Source: Chloroflexota bacterium (GTDB taxonomy: Bacteria > Chloroflexota > Anaerolineae > J036 > Brachytrichaceae). Taken from it: DNA of 5,371 nt. This document shows positions 5,021 to 5,371 of this stretch, piece by piece; position 1 is the stretch's first letter, and each line of letters begins with the position of its first letter. Location of the stretch: contig JAKALH010000233.1 in assembly GCA_021813225.1 (NCBI GenBank), positions 1-5,371 of the forward strand. The letters are read 5' to 3'. A program made the translations under genes and the position numbers. Under the pieces are notes generated by a model. It ran no database searches. It saw only the letters and a list, made by a program, of their open reading frames with translations, and had not been told where the DNA came from.

Positions 5021-5371
5021 TCAGCGGGTGCGGCGGCTGGCGATGATGCGCGCGCCGATATTCAGCGCCAGCACCATCACCACGATGATCAGCGCAATGG
5101 CCCAGGCCTGGCCGTTGCGCACCCTGTCGGGGTCAATGGCGTATTTGAACAGCGTGAGCGGCAGCGTGGCGATCGGTCTATCAAGAGCCGTCGACATCAC
5201 ATTGCTGCCCTGGGCCGTGAACAGCAGCGGCGCCGTCTCGCCGGATACGCGCGCAATCGCCAGCATCAGCCCCGTGACCACGCCGGTGAGCGCCGCCGGC
5301 AGCATGACGCCCAGCGCCGTCTTCCACTCCGGCGCGCCCAGGCCCAATGAAGCCTCGCGCAGCGAGCGCGG
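5021..5371 (-). CDS. pstA: Phosphate ABC transporter permease PstA (C-terminal part; 5' end outside window)
   Basis: The frame is open from the right edge to TGA at 5021-5023, giving the last 116 residues of a permease that is usually around 280-300 residues. The fragment opens with the cytoplasmic EAA-type loop that docks on the ATPase (RSLREASLGLGAPEWKT). It continues with a TM helix at about residues 20-40 (ending MLAIARVSGETAPLLFTA, a strong PstA/PstC signature), an outer segment ending TLPLTLFKYAIDPD, and a last TM helix at about 89-110 with a basic cytoplasmic tail (RRTR). With PstC it forms the membrane channel of the high-affinity phosphate importer. The only early candidate start inside the window (a TTG at 5347) is internal: coding clearly continues to the edge. 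pstC and pstS are expected just beyond the right edge. Confidence 0.96.
   Translation of the reverse strand, partial: PRSLREASLGLGAPEWKTALGVMLPAALTGVVTGLMLAIARVSGETAPLLFTAQGSNVMSTALDRPIATLPLTLFKYAIDPDRVRNGQAWAIALIIVVMVLALNIGARIIASRRTR

Noticed and set aside
5021..5347. Complete small gene beginning at the TTG at 5347
   Set aside because: The frame continues to the window edge with conserved PstA residues (RSLREAS), so this is an internal codon of a truncated pstA.
4115..5350. 411-codon plus-strand frame opposite pstB and pstA
   Set aside because: It is antisense to clear pst genes; its His/Arg/Gly-rich composition is typical of a shadow frame in GC-rich DNA.

Overview
The window is GC-rich (about 60% or a little more by eye) and densely coding. 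It looks like an environmental bacterium. The style of the Pst/PhoU/response-regulator proteins and the palindromic intergenic repeats would fit Chloroflexota, but that placement is an inference from impression, not from a search. No rRNA, tRNA, transposase or CRISPR array is visible.

Layout. Positions 2-994 (+) hold the last 330 residues of a xanthine dehydrogenase-family molybdopterin-binding subunit. Positions 995-1303 are a non-coding gap between two convergent transcription units. The gap is filled by palindromic repeats, including a near-perfect tandem duplication of a 122-bp unit. Everything from 1304 to the right edge is on the minus strand. In transcription order it reads pstA (C-terminal part, 5371-5021), pstB (4984-4136), phoU (4136-3414), an OmpR/PhoB-type response regulator (3357-2689), and a membrane-anchored HAMP-GAF-GGDEF diguanylate cyclase (2656-1304). 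Gaps are 36 nt, a 1-nt overlap, 56 nt and 32 nt, so this reads as one operon, or two closely linked ones.

How the genes work together. PstA and PstB, with PstS and PstC presumably just outside the window, form the high-affinity phosphate ABC importer. PhoU couples transporter state to signalling. The response regulator is the likely transcriptional output of phosphate starvation. Where a PhoR-type histidine kinase would commonly be found, the operon instead carries a two-TM HAMP-GAF protein ending in an apparently active GGDEF domain. This suggests a link between phosphate status and cyclic-di-GMP. It is the most interesting feature of the window, followed by the hairpin-repeat array between the convergent genes. 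The xanthine dehydrogenase-family gene is on the opposite strand and appears functionally unrelated to the Pst block.
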